Source of the DNA: Candidatus Aminicenantota bacterium
GTDB taxonomy: Bacteria > Acidobacteriota > Aminicenantia > Aminicenantales > Aminicenantaceae
DNA: 51,766 bases
Assembly: GCA_016926925.1 (NCBI GenBank)
Contig: JAFGNQ010000233.1
Span: 1 to 51,766, forward strand
Direction: 5' to 3'
The notes under the pieces were generated by a model. That model saw only the letters and a list, made by a program, of their open reading frames with translations, was not told where the DNA came from and made no database searches. This document shows, piece after piece, positions 8,627 to 17,264 of the stretch; the stretch's first letter is position 1; the number at the start of each line of letters is the position of its first letter. The translations under genes and the position numbers were made by a program.

Positions 8627-8655
8627 TTGACAAACCAGTCCGTTAGATATATAAA
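8627..8655 (+). promoter_or_regulatory. Strong promoter of gatE-gatD
   Basis: A perfect -35 TTGACA (8627-8632), 17 bp, then TATAAA (8650-8655). Transcription should begin near 8662, only ~16 nt before the ATG of a 21-codon ORF (8678) and ~78 nt before the likely gatE start. Confidence 0.65.
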
Positions 8656-8677
8656 TAATCCTCTTTCTTATTCAAGC

Positions 8678-8743
8678 ATGCTTGGTGTCTTTTGGACAAA
8701 GAATCCGGTAAAAAAGCGGCAGTCGATTTTGATCCTGCCTTGA
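8678..8743 (+). CDS. Possible 21-codon leader ORF overlapping the gatE start
   Basis: An ATG at 8678 opens 21 codons (beginning MLGVFWTKNP) that stop with TGA at 8741-8743. The stop overlaps a TTG at 8740-8742 that is the best-matching start of GatE, giving a TTGA junction like the ATGA junctions of coupled genes. It has no clear ribosome site, but it is the first ATG after the predicted transcription start. The peptide may be only a coupling device, or chance. Confidence 0.35.
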   Translation: MLGVFWTKNPVKKRQSILILP

Positions 8744-10695
8744 ATTATAAATTGAGCAGGAAAGCGGTTGGATATATCAGTCGGAAAAACGCGACCCAGG
8801 AGGATTATGATCGCTTAGGTTTTAAGGTAGGTCTAGAAGTCCATCAACAACTCAGAACTAAGACCAAGCTGTTTTGCAAATGCCCTGTCAAAATCTACAA
8901 TGATTTTGACGACTATGACGCAGAAATCATTCGCCATATGAGGCCCACTCTCAGCGAACTCGGCGAATACGATGGGACTGCCCTGATGGAATTTAAAACA
9001 AGAAAAATCATTGCCTACAGGATAAAGAACGAGACTGCTTGCACTTACGATATCGACGATACCCCTCCCTTTGCCATCAATAGAGAAGCGTTAGATATTG
9101 CATTGGAAATTTCTCTCCTTTGTAAGCTGAATATTGTGGGAGAGGTGCATGTCATCCGCAAACAGTATCTTGACGGGAGTATCCCCACCGGATTCCAGCG
9201 GACTGCTATTCTGGGAGTCGAAGGGGAGATTCCCTTGGCGAACAAAAAAATACGATTGATACAGTTGAGTCTTGAAGAGGACTCCTGCAGGGAAGTGTCG
9301 GATATCGGTCATGTAAGGACCTATCAGACTGACCGAGTTGGTATACCCCTGATCGAGACGGTTACATATCCGGATTTTGTCAATCCTCAGGAGGTGGGTG
9401 AGGGGGCTGAGTACATACGGTTCTTGAATAGGAGCACTGGGAAAGTATTCAAGGGAATCGGCTCGGGGAGACAGGATGTCAATTGCAGCTGTAAAGGAGG
9501 TACCCGAGTCGAAATAAAGGGCGTCTCGCATATCAAATGGATTCCCGAGTTGACACATAATGAAGTTTTCCGACAATGGGCACTCCTCAGGATCAGGGAT
9601 ATTCTGAACCGAAGGGTAAAACAAAGCCTGCAATGGAAGATCAAATATGCATATTTGGACTGGAACGATTTGAATACGGCTTGTGAGCCCTTGTGTTCAG
9701 CAAGGAAAAAGGGGGATAAAATTGTTGCCGTCAACTTGCCTGATTTCAAAGGCATCCTGTCTCATTTCACCCAGCCGGGGAAGATGTTCGCGGATGAGAT
9801 CAGCGACAGGATCAAAGTCATCGCCTGTATTGAAAAGCCTCATCTCATCCATTCCGAACAATTCGCTCAGACTTTTTCAACCGAATTTCCAGATAAAATC
9901 GGCAATCCGCTCGGTTGCGGCGAAGGAGATGCCCAACTCGTTATTTGGGGGCCGTCAGAGGATATCCCGACTGCATTGGAAACCATAGAGGAACGCTGCC
10001 GGCTTGCCTTAGATGGCGTGCCCAGGGAAAGCAGGAAATCTTTCGAAGACGGCACTACGATATTCGAGAGAGTGCTCCCTGGGCCTGATCGCATGTATCC
10101 TGATACGGATGCCGCTCCAATTTCTTTAGACGATGATCACATCGAAAACATAAGGAAAAAACTTCCTGTTGATGTGAATTCTCGATTTGCTCAATTGAGG
10201 GAATGGAACGTTCCCAGCGATACTTACACGTATATTTTGAGTAACAATCTAGTGCCGACTATGGAAAGAGTGATTGCTGAACTTGATGTAAATCCCAAAT
10301 TTATCGGAACTCTTCTGGGACATACCGTGAAGCGGTATGAAGGTCGAATCGACCGGTCTCCTGATTTTGCTTTTGAGCAGATTTATTCTCTTCTCAAGCT
10401 TCTTGTAGAGAATGACATCGAACTCGATATAGCAAAAAATATGATATTGGTTATCTACCGGTATCCTAAGATGGATTTTAATTCGGTTCTAACAACGATC
10501 GGTTTTAAAAAAGTACCGCAAAGAACAATACTGGAGCAAATCCCTTTTTTGAAGAATAAATTTAAGGGAATCCGTATCTCAGAGAATAAAGACGCACAGG
10601 TAAACTGGATCATGGGTGAACTTCGAAAGTCGGCACTGGGAAATATCTCTTTAGCGGAGTTAAGGAAACGTATTGAAGGACGGGAATTCGGCTAG
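8740..10695 (+). CDS. gatE: Glu-tRNA(Gln) amidotransferase subunit E (archaeal type)
   Basis: About 651 residues from TTG 8740; the frame also allows TTG at 8692 (667 residues, numbering used here). GatE modifies Glu-tRNA(Gln) to Gln-tRNA(Gln) with GatD. The family signatures are present: LGFKVGLEVHQQL (42-54), CKCP (62-65) and QDVNCSC (261-267) as likely zinc or structural cysteines, DGSIPTGFQRT (161-171), and the GatE hallmark RMYPDTDAAP (467-476). The AspRS-like insert (GAD-type, ~300-420) that separates GatE from bacterial GatB is present, and a YqeY-like tail ends the protein. Both starts lack a good ribosome site; N-terminal similarity to my memory of bacterial GatE (NYxLxRxxVGYI) favours 8740. 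gatD follows after 54 bp. Confidence 0.92.
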   Translation: MNYKLSRKAVGYISRKNATQEDYDRLGFKVGLEVHQQLRTKTKLFCKCPVKIYNDFDDYDAEIIRHMRPTLSELGEYDGTALMEFKTRKIIAYRIKNETACTYDIDDTPPFAINREALDIALEISLLCKLNIVGEVHVIRKQYLDGSIPTGFQRTAILGVEGEIPLANKKIRLIQLSLEEDSCREVSDIGHVRTYQTDRVGIPLIETVTYPDFVNPQEVGEGAEYIRFLNRSTGKVFKGIGSGRQDVNCSCKGGTRVEIKGVSHIKWIPELTHNEVFRQWALLRIRDILNRRVKQSLQWKIKYAYLDWNDLNTACEPLCSARKKGDKIVAVNLPDFKGILSHFTQPGKMFADEISDRIKVIACIEKPHLIHSEQFAQTFSTEFPDKIGNPLGCGEGDAQLVIWGPSEDIPTALETIEERCRLALDGVPRESRKSFEDGTTIFERVLPGPDRMYPDTDAAPISLDDDHIENIRKKLPVDVNSRFAQLREWNVPSDTYTYILSNNLVPTMERVIAELDVNPKFIGTLLGHTVKRYEGRIDRSPDFAFEQIYSLLKLLVENDIELDIAKNMILVIYRYPKMDFNSVLTTIGFKKVPQRTILEQIPFLKNKFKGIRISENKDAQVNWIMGELRKSALGNISLAELRKRIEGREFG

Positions 10696-10749
10696 TGCGA
10701 AGAAAATCAGGAAGTCCTGATGTTTTGAAATGGAAATGCGATTGATGTA

Positions 10750-12135
10750 ATGACAGAGGACATTTTTCAAGGATATAAAGAGCGAGCCCTCGCGGTTCTG
10801 CAGGATTATAACGTCCGGATTTGGGACAAGATCCTTATCGATACCACCCGAGGGATCTTTGAAGGAACCATCCTCCCCCGGGCAGAGAATGATGACGACA
10901 GACACCTTGTCATCAAGATAAAATCCGGCTACAACATCGGGATCAACATTGATACGATCCGAAATATCGAAGTTTTGGGTTACAATAAGGCTAAATATCA
11001 GATACCGGAAAAAGAATTCCCATATTCCGATGACAAACCAAACGTAAAACTCTTCGGAACCGGGGGGACGATCGCATCGCGTTTGGACTACAGGACAGGC
11101 GCCGTAGTTCCTGCCTTTACTCCAGGCGAGTTATACGGGGCTGTTCCCGAGTTGGCTGAAATTTGTAACATCAAAACGGAAAAGCTTTTTGCCGTATTCA
11201 GCGAAAATATGGGGCCAGCGCAATATATATCACTGGCGAAAGCTATCCGGGAGGAAATCAAAAACGGCATCGAGGGCATCATCATAGGTCACGGAACCGA
11301 TACCCTTCATCATACGGCGGCGGCCTTGACGTTTATGGTCCAAGACTTGCCGGTTCCTGTCGTCCTCGTCGGCTCCCAGCGCTCGTCAGATCGACCAAGC
11401 TCTGATGCCGCGCTCAACCTGATGCACGCTGCCTATGCTGCCGCTCACTCTGATATCGCAGAAGTCGTTGTCTGTATGTTCGGTGCGACATCCGATGAGT
11501 ATGGCTTCTTGCACCGAGGTACCAGAGTGAGGAAAATGCATTCCTCTTACAGGTCCACTTTTCGCACGATAGGGGATATTCCGTTAGCCAAGGTGACCAG
11601 GAATAGTGTTGAGCATCTGAAAACTAAATGGAACCAAAGAAGAAAAGGCAGGAGCGTCCGGATCTACCCTTATTTCGAGGGAAAAGTCGCACTGGTCTAT
11701 TACTATCCCAATATGAGTCCGGACATCATCGATTCTCTGATAGACAACGGATACAAGGGGATTGTCATCGCCGGGACAGGACTTGGTCATGTGAACAAGC
11801 CGCTCTACCCTTCGCTGGAAAGGGCAATCAGGAAAAATATTGCCGTTTACATGACAGTTCAAACAATCTGGGGATATGTGAATATGTACGTGTATGATAC
11901 GGGTCGTGATCTTATGGCCAAAGGAATCATCCCCGCTGGTAATATGTTGCCCGAGGTTGCCTACATCAAACTAGGGTGGGCTTTAGGGCAGAGCGATGAT
12001 CCAGATAAAGTGAAAGACATTATGTTGAAGCCCGTCAACGACGAAATCACGGAGCGGGAACCTTATAATGCCTATCTTGTTTACCAGGGAGGCGTGCCCG
12101 AAGTCGAAGAGTTCATCCAAAAATTTCGGAAGTGA
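10750..12135 (+). CDS. gatD: Glu-tRNA(Gln) amidotransferase subunit D (asparaginase-like, archaeal type)
   Basis: 461 residues. The N-terminal ~95 residues form the GatD-specific barrel domain, followed by an L-asparaginase fold. Catalytic motifs are intact: FGTGGTIAS (102-110, nucleophile Thr104), GHGTDT (180-185, Thr183-Asp184) and RVRKMHS (259-265, Lys262). The domain releases ammonia, from glutamine or asparagine, for transfer to GatE-bound Glu-tRNA(Gln). The N-terminal domain and the adjacent gatE separate it from ordinary asparaginases. The ATG at 10750 has only a weak upstream purine stretch. It lies 54 bp after gatE and is presumably on the same transcript. Confidence 0.93.
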   Translation: MTEDIFQGYKERALAVLQDYNVRIWDKILIDTTRGIFEGTILPRAENDDDRHLVIKIKSGYNIGINIDTIRNIEVLGYNKAKYQIPEKEFPYSDDKPNVKLFGTGGTIASRLDYRTGAVVPAFTPGELYGAVPELAEICNIKTEKLFAVFSENMGPAQYISLAKAIREEIKNGIEGIIIGHGTDTLHHTAAALTFMVQDLPVPVVLVGSQRSSDRPSSDAALNLMHAAYAAAHSDIAEVVVCMFGATSDEYGFLHRGTRVRKMHSSYRSTFRTIGDIPLAKVTRNSVEHLKTKWNQRRKGRSVRIYPYFEGKVALVYYYPNMSPDIIDSLIDNGYKGIVIAGTGLGHVNKPLYPSLERAIRKNIAVYMTVQTIWGYVNMYVYDTGRDLMAKGIIPAGNMLPEVAYIKLGWALGQSDDPDKVKDIMLKPVNDEITEREPYNAYLVYQGGVPEVEEFIQKFRK

Positions 12136-12197
12136 TTTTGTTGCACTTGTTTCCCTATTTGTATGCCAATAATATCAGACCAGGAAACTGGGATCCT

Positions 12198-12211
12198 CCT
12201 CATCGATGAGG
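12198..12211. promoter_or_regulatory. 14-bp perfect palindrome upstream of the acylase gene
   Basis: CCTCATCGATGAGG lies 49 bp before the acylase start codon. It could be an operator or a small hairpin in the leader. No convincing promoter boxes were found around it. Confidence 0.25.
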
Positions 12212-12260
12212 TCGGCGGAATTTCGGTATGGCAGTTAATCTGAAACGAGGGAGTAGCGAA

Positions 12261-14336
12261 ATGGAGCGTAAAGGCTCGAAGGCAGGAATAACCGTATTGT
12301 TGATCATCATTTTTTTCGGATCTTGTGATATCCAAAACCCGACGGAAATTCTCTGGGATATTTGGGGCGTTCCCCACATTTTCGGGAGGAATACTTCAGA
12401 GCTTTTTTATGCTTATGGCTGGGCTCAAATGCACAGTCATGCCGACGCAATTTTGAAGGCTTTCGGAGAGGCGAGAGGCAGGGCTGCAGAATACTGGGGG
12501 AGGAACTCTCTGCCTACGGATAAGCTGGTTCATTTGCTGGGAATTCCGGAACGTTCACAGGAGTGGTTTGATGCCCAGTCTCCAGAGTTCCAGGATAACA
12601 TCGCTTCCTTCGTTAAAGGGATGAACGATTATGCAAATACCCATCCCGGGAATATTTCGAGGAATGTCGAGTGTGTACTCCCCATCGACAAATATGACAT
12701 CATGGCACATCTCCAGTACATTTGGCATCTGATCTTTCTCGGCGGCAGAAATTTCGCAATAGCGGAACAGCGGCTGGATGCCGGCTCGAATGCCTGGGCT
12801 ATCGGCCCGTCGCGGTCAGCAAGCGGGCATGCGTTGCTTCTTTCCAACCCTCATTTGAGTTGGGGGGGATACCTCATGTGGTTTGAGTCGCACCTTGTGA
12901 GTCCGGAGCTCAATGCCTATGGTGCCAACATTTTGGGAATGCCCTTCCAGATCATGGGATTCAACGATGATATCGGCTGGACCAACACCGTGAACACTAT
13001 AGACGGCGCGGATTTGTTCGAACTTAGTCTTGTCGGGGAAGGGTACTCATGGGATGGGGATATTCAGGATTTTGCTAAAAAGACCGCTATGATCAAGGTC
13101 AGAGAGGAAGACGGCACACTCACCGAAGAGTCCTTAGAAATTCGGAGCTCTTTACACGGTCCGGTGATCTCCCAAAAAGGGGACAAAGCCATCGCCATAC
13201 GAATCGCAGGATTAGATCAGCCGTATATGATCGAACAGCTCTGGCAGATTAAAAAGGCCAAGAATTTGAGTCAGTTCGAGAAGGCGGTGTCACGTCTTCA
13301 AGTGCCTCTCCTCAATTTTTTGTATGCGGATAGAGAAGGCCACATCATGTACCTTTTCGGCGGCCGTACGCCCAAAAGGTCGGCCGGGGACTGGGAGTAC
13401 TGGAGCGGTATCGTCCCTGGAGATTCCTCCGCAGGCTTGTGGACGGAGACGCTACCTTATCAAGAACTTCCCAAAGTGATCGATCCACCGAGCGGCTGGC
13501 TTCAGAATGCGAATGATCCTCCCTGGTACTGCACTTTTCCCCAAATGCTCGACCCGAATGGTTATCCTCGGTACCTAGCTCCACAAGGCATGCATTTGAG
13601 GGCTCAGAGCTCGGCAAAGATACTTATGGCAGACGAACAGATAACTTTTGAAGAGTTTACAGACTACAAAATGTCCACCCGGGTGGAAATGGCCGAGCGT
13701 ATCCTGGATGATTTGATTCCGGCTGTCCGCCGTTTAGGGGGCATAGCTGTTCAGGGGGCAGCTGACGTCTTGGAGACCTGGGACAGAAAGGTCGATGCCG
13801 GGAGCCGGGGCGCCGTTCTTTTCAACATGTGGGTCCAGGAGATGGAGAATAACGTGTTTGCCGTGCCTTGGAGTCCAGACGACCCGCTTCATACCCCCGA
13901 TGGTTTGGCCGATCCGAAGATTGCGGTCAAGGCTCTGGAGAAAGCCGCAAGAAATATCGAGGGAATCTATGGGGCCTTGGATGTGCCGTGGGGACAGGTA
14001 TCCCGATTGAGGTACGCTGGTGTCGACCTTCCTGCTAATGGGGGATACGGGGGATTGGGTGTATTCAGTGTCTTGACTTTTGTTTCGGACTCAGACCATG
14101 CCTTCAAGCCCGTGCATGGAGAAGGATACGTAGCCCTAATCGAATTCGGGGATACGGTGAGCGCTAAAGTGTTGATGACCTATGGAAATGCCTCACAGCC
14201 AGGTTCGAACCACAGGGGAGATCAACTGGAGTTGTTTTTGAAACGCAATTTTCGTACAGCATGGAGAACACGCCGCGAGATCGAAGCCAACCTTGAGCAT
14301 AAAGAAAGCTTCTCCAAAGCGCAAATCGGACATTGA
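12261..14336 (+). CDS. Penicillin acylase family (S45) Ntn hydrolase, secreted, possibly a lipoprotein
   Basis: 691 residues from the ATG at 12261, which has GAGGGAG before it; the frame extends to 12228 without a ribosome site. A hydrophobic signal (10-20) ends at FGSC, so Cys22 could be lipidated, although the lipobox is not ideal. The precursor would be cut before Ser176 in AGSNAWAIG, the conserved N-terminal nucleophile of S45 beta chains; the later SNPHLSW and FNDDIGWT motifs are family hallmarks. Members cleave amide bonds of acylated amines, including acyl-homoserine lactones and beta-lactam side chains; the substrate here cannot be told. It follows gatD by 125 bp and ends before a hairpin-type terminator. 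Confidence 0.9.
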   Translation: MERKGSKAGITVLLIIIFFGSCDIQNPTEILWDIWGVPHIFGRNTSELFYAYGWAQMHSHADAILKAFGEARGRAAEYWGRNSLPTDKLVHLLGIPERSQEWFDAQSPEFQDNIASFVKGMNDYANTHPGNISRNVECVLPIDKYDIMAHLQYIWHLIFLGGRNFAIAEQRLDAGSNAWAIGPSRSASGHALLLSNPHLSWGGYLMWFESHLVSPELNAYGANILGMPFQIMGFNDDIGWTNTVNTIDGADLFELSLVGEGYSWDGDIQDFAKKTAMIKVREEDGTLTEESLEIRSSLHGPVISQKGDKAIAIRIAGLDQPYMIEQLWQIKKAKNLSQFEKAVSRLQVPLLNFLYADREGHIMYLFGGRTPKRSAGDWEYWSGIVPGDSSAGLWTETLPYQELPKVIDPPSGWLQNANDPPWYCTFPQMLDPNGYPRYLAPQGMHLRAQSSAKILMADEQITFEEFTDYKMSTRVEMAERILDDLIPAVRRLGGIAVQGAADVLETWDRKVDAGSRGAVLFNMWVQEMENNVFAVPWSPDDPLHTPDGLADPKIAVKALEKAARNIEGIYGALDVPWGQVSRLRYAGVDLPANGGYGGLGVFSVLTFVSDSDHAFKPVHGEGYVALIEFGDTVSAKVLMTYGNASQPGSNHRGDQLELFLKRNFRTAWRTRREIEANLEHKESFSKAQIGH

Positions 14337-14458
14337 GAGCATTGATATAAAATATATTTCGCTGTGGTTGAACCGAATGAATGGAAGAACCGGATTTTAA
14401 GAATGATTGAATGGTCAAATAAGTAGAGGAATGTTGATATTCTGCTTCGGTTGAAAAA

Positions 14459-14509
14459 ATGGCGACAATAGGAATAGAAGCTCTTGAGAAAGGAAGTGTC
14501 GCCATCTTT
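14459..14509 (+). terminator. Long-stem terminator-like inverted repeat after the acylase gene
   Basis: ATGGCGACA (14459-14467) and TGTCGCCAT (14497-14505) form a perfect 9-bp stem with a 29-nt loop, followed by CTTTT and preceded by A-rich sequence. The loop is longer than usual for intrinsic terminators, so confidence is moderate. Confidence 0.45.
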
Positions 14510-14528
14510 TGTGAATCATTCAGGTAAG

Positions 14529-14557
14529 TTGACATGGGGTGATTTGAGGTTTATATT
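14529..14557 (+). promoter_or_regulatory. Promoter of the tetR gene
   Basis: A perfect TTGACA (14529-14534), 17 bp, then TATATT (14552-14557). The predicted start of transcription (~14564) falls inside the GACCGAACGGTC palindrome. Confidence 0.65.
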
Positions 14558-14563
14558 TATATT

Positions 14564-14575
14564 GACCGAACGGTC
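14564..14575. promoter_or_regulatory. TetR-type operator O1 before tetR
   Basis: GACCGAACGGTC, with arms GACCG/CGGTC, flanked by T and A so that the dyad is TGACCGAACGGTCA. This matches the inverted-repeat form bound by many TetR-family regulators of efflux genes. It covers the predicted tetR transcription start, consistent with autorepression. A second copy occurs at 15233-15244. Confidence 0.7.
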
Positions 14576-14595
14576 AGTCATAAATAGGATTTCGA

Positions 14596-15204
14596 ATGCC
14601 GAAAATAGTCGACAAAGAAGAGAAAAGATCTAAGATTCTTGAAGCGGCTATCAGAGTCTTTGCAAAAAAAGGGATGATAAGAACCAAAATTTCCGATATT
14701 GCCGAGGCCGCCAATATTGGAAAAGGAACCTTATATGAATATTTCCGGAGTAAAGATGAGGTCTTTTCTTCTTCCTTCCTTTTTTTTATGAACAAGGTCG
14801 AGGCGATCCTTTCCGAGCGCCTTTCGCGCTTTCATACACCTCTGGACAAATTATCCGCTGTGTTCATTGCTTGGGCGGACATATTGGATGGCGAGTATGT
14901 CGACTATCTGGATATCGTTCTCGATTTTTGGGCGGAGGGCATTCGCACCAAAGATAAATTTGCGACTGTTGAACTGATGGATTATTACTACGAGTTCCGC
15001 AGAAGCATCGATGATCTGCTTAAAGAATGCATCGCGGACAAAAGCATCAAGCCTGTCAACACGAATGTGGTCGCTTCGGCGATCATCGGTGCTCTTGATG
15101 GGCTTCTGCTCCAGTGGATCATGGACAGGAATGTTTTCGATATGAGAGAAGCCGTCCGAACATTGGGAGGAATCATTGTTGAGGGGCTAAAAAGAGACTC
15201 ATGA
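14596..15204 (+). CDS. TetR/AcrR family transcriptional repressor
   Basis: 202 residues. Residues ~8-55 are the TetR DNA-binding domain, with ILEAAIRVFAKKG and a helix-turn-helix over ~30-50 (TKISDIAEAANIGKGTLYEYF). The C-terminal ~140 residues form a helical ligand domain resembling TetR_C domains. It sits between two copies of GACCGNNCGGTC and directly before a LolA-like/beta-barrel/RND gene set, so it most likely represses itself and those transport genes until a lipid or hydrophobic ligand binds. The ligand is inferred only from the regulated genes. Confidence 0.92.
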   Translation: MPKIVDKEEKRSKILEAAIRVFAKKGMIRTKISDIAEAANIGKGTLYEYFRSKDEVFSSSFLFFMNKVEAILSERLSRFHTPLDKLSAVFIAWADILDGEYVDYLDIVLDFWAEGIRTKDKFATVELMDYYYEFRRSIDDLLKECIADKSIKPVNTNVVASAIIGALDGLLLQWIMDRNVFDMREAVRTLGGIIVEGLKRDS

Positions 15205-15232
15205 TGAATATTTCACTTTTCATGAAAAAAAC

Positions 15233-15244
15233 GACCGAGCGGTC
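15233..15244. promoter_or_regulatory. TetR-type operator O2 before the LolA-like/RND genes
   Basis: GACCGAGCGGTC, the same arms as O1 with a different centre. It lies 28 bp after the tetR stop and 39 bp before the next start codon, where bound repressor would block a local promoter or read-through. I could not define -35/-10 boxes with confidence around it. Confidence 0.65.
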
Positions 15245-15283
15245 AATCAAAGAGATCGACCTGAGTTTCGAGGAGGATATCCT

Positions 15284-16045
15284 ATGAAAAAGAGTCTGTG
15301 CGGCCTATTCGTTATCTCTCTTTTGTTAGGACTTTCATTCGGCCAAGAGTTGACCGGACCCGCCATTATCCAAAGGGTCAATGAAACCATAAACCTGGAT
15401 TCGAGTTATTCCAGGTCGAAAATGACGATCGTCACCAGTTCCGGAGATAAAAGGACTTTTCTCATGGAATCATGGAGCAAGAACAAAGGAGAGAAAAATT
15501 TCGTTCGCTATCTTGAGCCCGGCCGGGTCAAAGATCAAGCCGTGCTGATGCTCAATCATGCCGATGACATCTGGATGTTTTTTCCCCGTACGCAGCGGGT
15601 TCGAAAGCTGGCCACTCACGCAAAAAAGCAGAAAATGCAAGGCAGTGATTTTTCTTACGAAGACATGGGAAGTGGGGAAGCCTTTGTTGAAGACTATGAT
15701 GCGCGAAGGCTCGAAGATGAAAAAAAGGCAGGCTATGACTGCTACAAATTGGAGCTTGCTCGAAAAGAAGGAAGCGATATTTCTTATTCACGGCTGATAA
15801 TCTGGGTGATCAAAGAAAATTTTCTCCCCGTTGCCATCGATTATTATGATGAAAAAGATCCTTCCCGGTTGCAAAAACGGCTTGTTCAGAGCGATATCCG
15901 CGTTCTGGACGGCATCCCTACGGCTATGAAGGCCGTCATGCACAATGCCAACGACAATACCCAGACCGAAATGGAGCTTCTGGATGTGAAATTCAATCTG
16001 GGATTGGATGACGATCTTTTCACCGAAAGGGCACTGAAAAGATGA
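15284..16045 (+). CDS. Outer-membrane lipoprotein-sorting-like (LolA-fold) periplasmic protein
   Basis: 253 residues with a signal peptide (1-20, LSFGQ|E) and a strong GAGGAGG ribosome site. The body matches the 'outer membrane lipoprotein-sorting protein' family (COG2834-like/LolA_like): a half-barrel fold with conserved VLMLNHADDIWMFFP, RVRKLA, GSDFSYEDM and later YDCYKLEL. Proteins of this type are typically encoded with RND/MMPL transporters and carry a lipid or lipidated cargo across the periplasm; that role is family inference. It is followed after 7 bp by the barrel gene and then the RND gene, forming one operon under O2. Confidence 0.88.
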   Translation: MKKSLCGLFVISLLLGLSFGQELTGPAIIQRVNETINLDSSYSRSKMTIVTSSGDKRTFLMESWSKNKGEKNFVRYLEPGRVKDQAVLMLNHADDIWMFFPRTQRVRKLATHAKKQKMQGSDFSYEDMGSGEAFVEDYDARRLEDEKKAGYDCYKLELARKEGSDISYSRLIIWVIKENFLPVAIDYYDEKDPSRLQKRLVQSDIRVLDGIPTAMKAVMHNANDNTQTEMELLDVKFNLGLDDDLFTERALKR

Positions 16046-16052
16046 GCCGAAG

Positions 16053-17243
16053 ATGAAAAAAAGTCTCCGTATTCTTTTATTGTGTTTTCTGTGCATGACG
16101 CCGCTCATCGCTCGAGAAAAGCTCGATATCTTCGGCTATTACGAGGCTCAGTATATGGGCTCTTCGGTGAAGAGCCTGTATTGTCAACTTTTTACCAATA
16201 AACTCCGTTTGGATCTGAAAGTCGGAGTTTCAGACAGTATCGATTTTGTCGCAAATTTTGACTATATAACGTACCATGGCAAAAAATCCTGGAATGTTTT
16301 GGATTTTCTCTCAGAGGAGATCTCTTTCCTCATTCCCGAAGATTTTCGGGCCTTCTACATCGTTTCTTTTTCGAATGAAAACTTTTTGGACAATGCCTAC
16401 ATGAAGATTCGCTTCAAGCCGTTTGACCTCACTCTGGGCAAACAGCAGATTTCGTTGGGGACGGGATATGTTTGGAATCCGACGGACGTGTTCAACATTA
16501 AGGATCCGCTGGACCCCACTTACGAACAGCCCGGTCACAATGCCGTCCGTATGGACGTCCCCTTTGGGGCTTCTTTTACTCTCACCGCACTGTATTCTCC
16601 GGAGGACACTTGGACGAAGTCGGGAAAGTTGGTACAGCTTAAAGGCCGGATATCCCACTTCGATTACTGTCTTATTGCTGTTGAAAAGAACTGGCTTTAT
16701 CACGACTTTATGCATTTCGATGGAGACCGAATGAGCTTCGGAAAAATGCAGGAAAGACGCCGGCTTTTGGGAGCGAATGCGACGGGTGAATTGTTCAGCA
16801 TCGGAACCTGGGCGGAATTTGCCTACAACTGGATGGAATATTCCGATAATTTTTACGAGCTCGTGGCGGGTTTCGATTACACCTTTGATTTTCAAACTTA
16901 CATAATGGTGGAATACTATCGCAACACGCTGGGAAAGACGGATTACAAGGATTACGGCGTCAATGACTGGATGAGATTTTTTGCTTCGGAGCAAAAGGCG
17001 GTCTCTCGTGATCAGGTTTATGCTCATATCCAGCACCCTGCAACGGATCTGTTGAATCTTGGTTTGACAAACCTCGTCAGCCTGTCCGACGGCAGCTTCG
17101 CTTTTGTCCCAACGCTGTTTTACTGTCTTGGGGATAACGTCGAGGTGTACGCTTACCTGAATATCAATATGGGAAAAGAAGGGACCGCTTATGCGAAATC
17201 ATTGGGAAACGGAGGATTGATTCGAATCCGGGTCTATTTCTAA
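16053..17243 (+). CDS. Predicted outer-membrane beta-barrel protein
   Basis: 396 residues with a signal peptide (~1-20) and many alternating amphipathic strands rich in Tyr, Phe and Trp. It ends in RIRVYF, a C-terminal Phe typical of barrels inserted by the BAM machinery. The segment LTLGKQQISLGTGYVWNPTDVFN resembles DUF1302-like or porin-like barrels that accompany RND exporters. It starts 7 bp after the LolA-like gene and ends 21 bp before the RND gene. Its likely job is to form the outer-membrane end of the transport route. No exact family was assigned. Confidence 0.75.
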   Translation: MKKSLRILLLCFLCMTPLIAREKLDIFGYYEAQYMGSSVKSLYCQLFTNKLRLDLKVGVSDSIDFVANFDYITYHGKKSWNVLDFLSEEISFLIPEDFRAFYIVSFSNENFLDNAYMKIRFKPFDLTLGKQQISLGTGYVWNPTDVFNIKDPLDPTYEQPGHNAVRMDVPFGASFTLTALYSPEDTWTKSGKLVQLKGRISHFDYCLIAVEKNWLYHDFMHFDGDRMSFGKMQERRRLLGANATGELFSIGTWAEFAYNWMEYSDNFYELVAGFDYTFDFQTYIMVEYYRNTLGKTDYKDYGVNDWMRFFASEQKAVSRDQVYAHIQHPATDLLNLGLTNLVSLSDGSFAFVPTLFYCLGDNVEVYAYLNINMGKEGTAYAKSLGNGGLIRIRVYF

Positions 17244-17264
17244 GATGCAGCTGGAGAGAATTCA

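Noticed and set aside
8297..8677. Long upstream part of a 148-codon frame before gatE
   Set aside because: No family match and no ribosome site; only the last 21 codons, after the gatE promoter, are considered as a leader ORF.
14203..14217. GGTTCGAACC, like a tRNA T-arm
   Set aside because: It lies within the acylase coding sequence and no acceptor stem, anticodon arm or D-arm can be folded around it.
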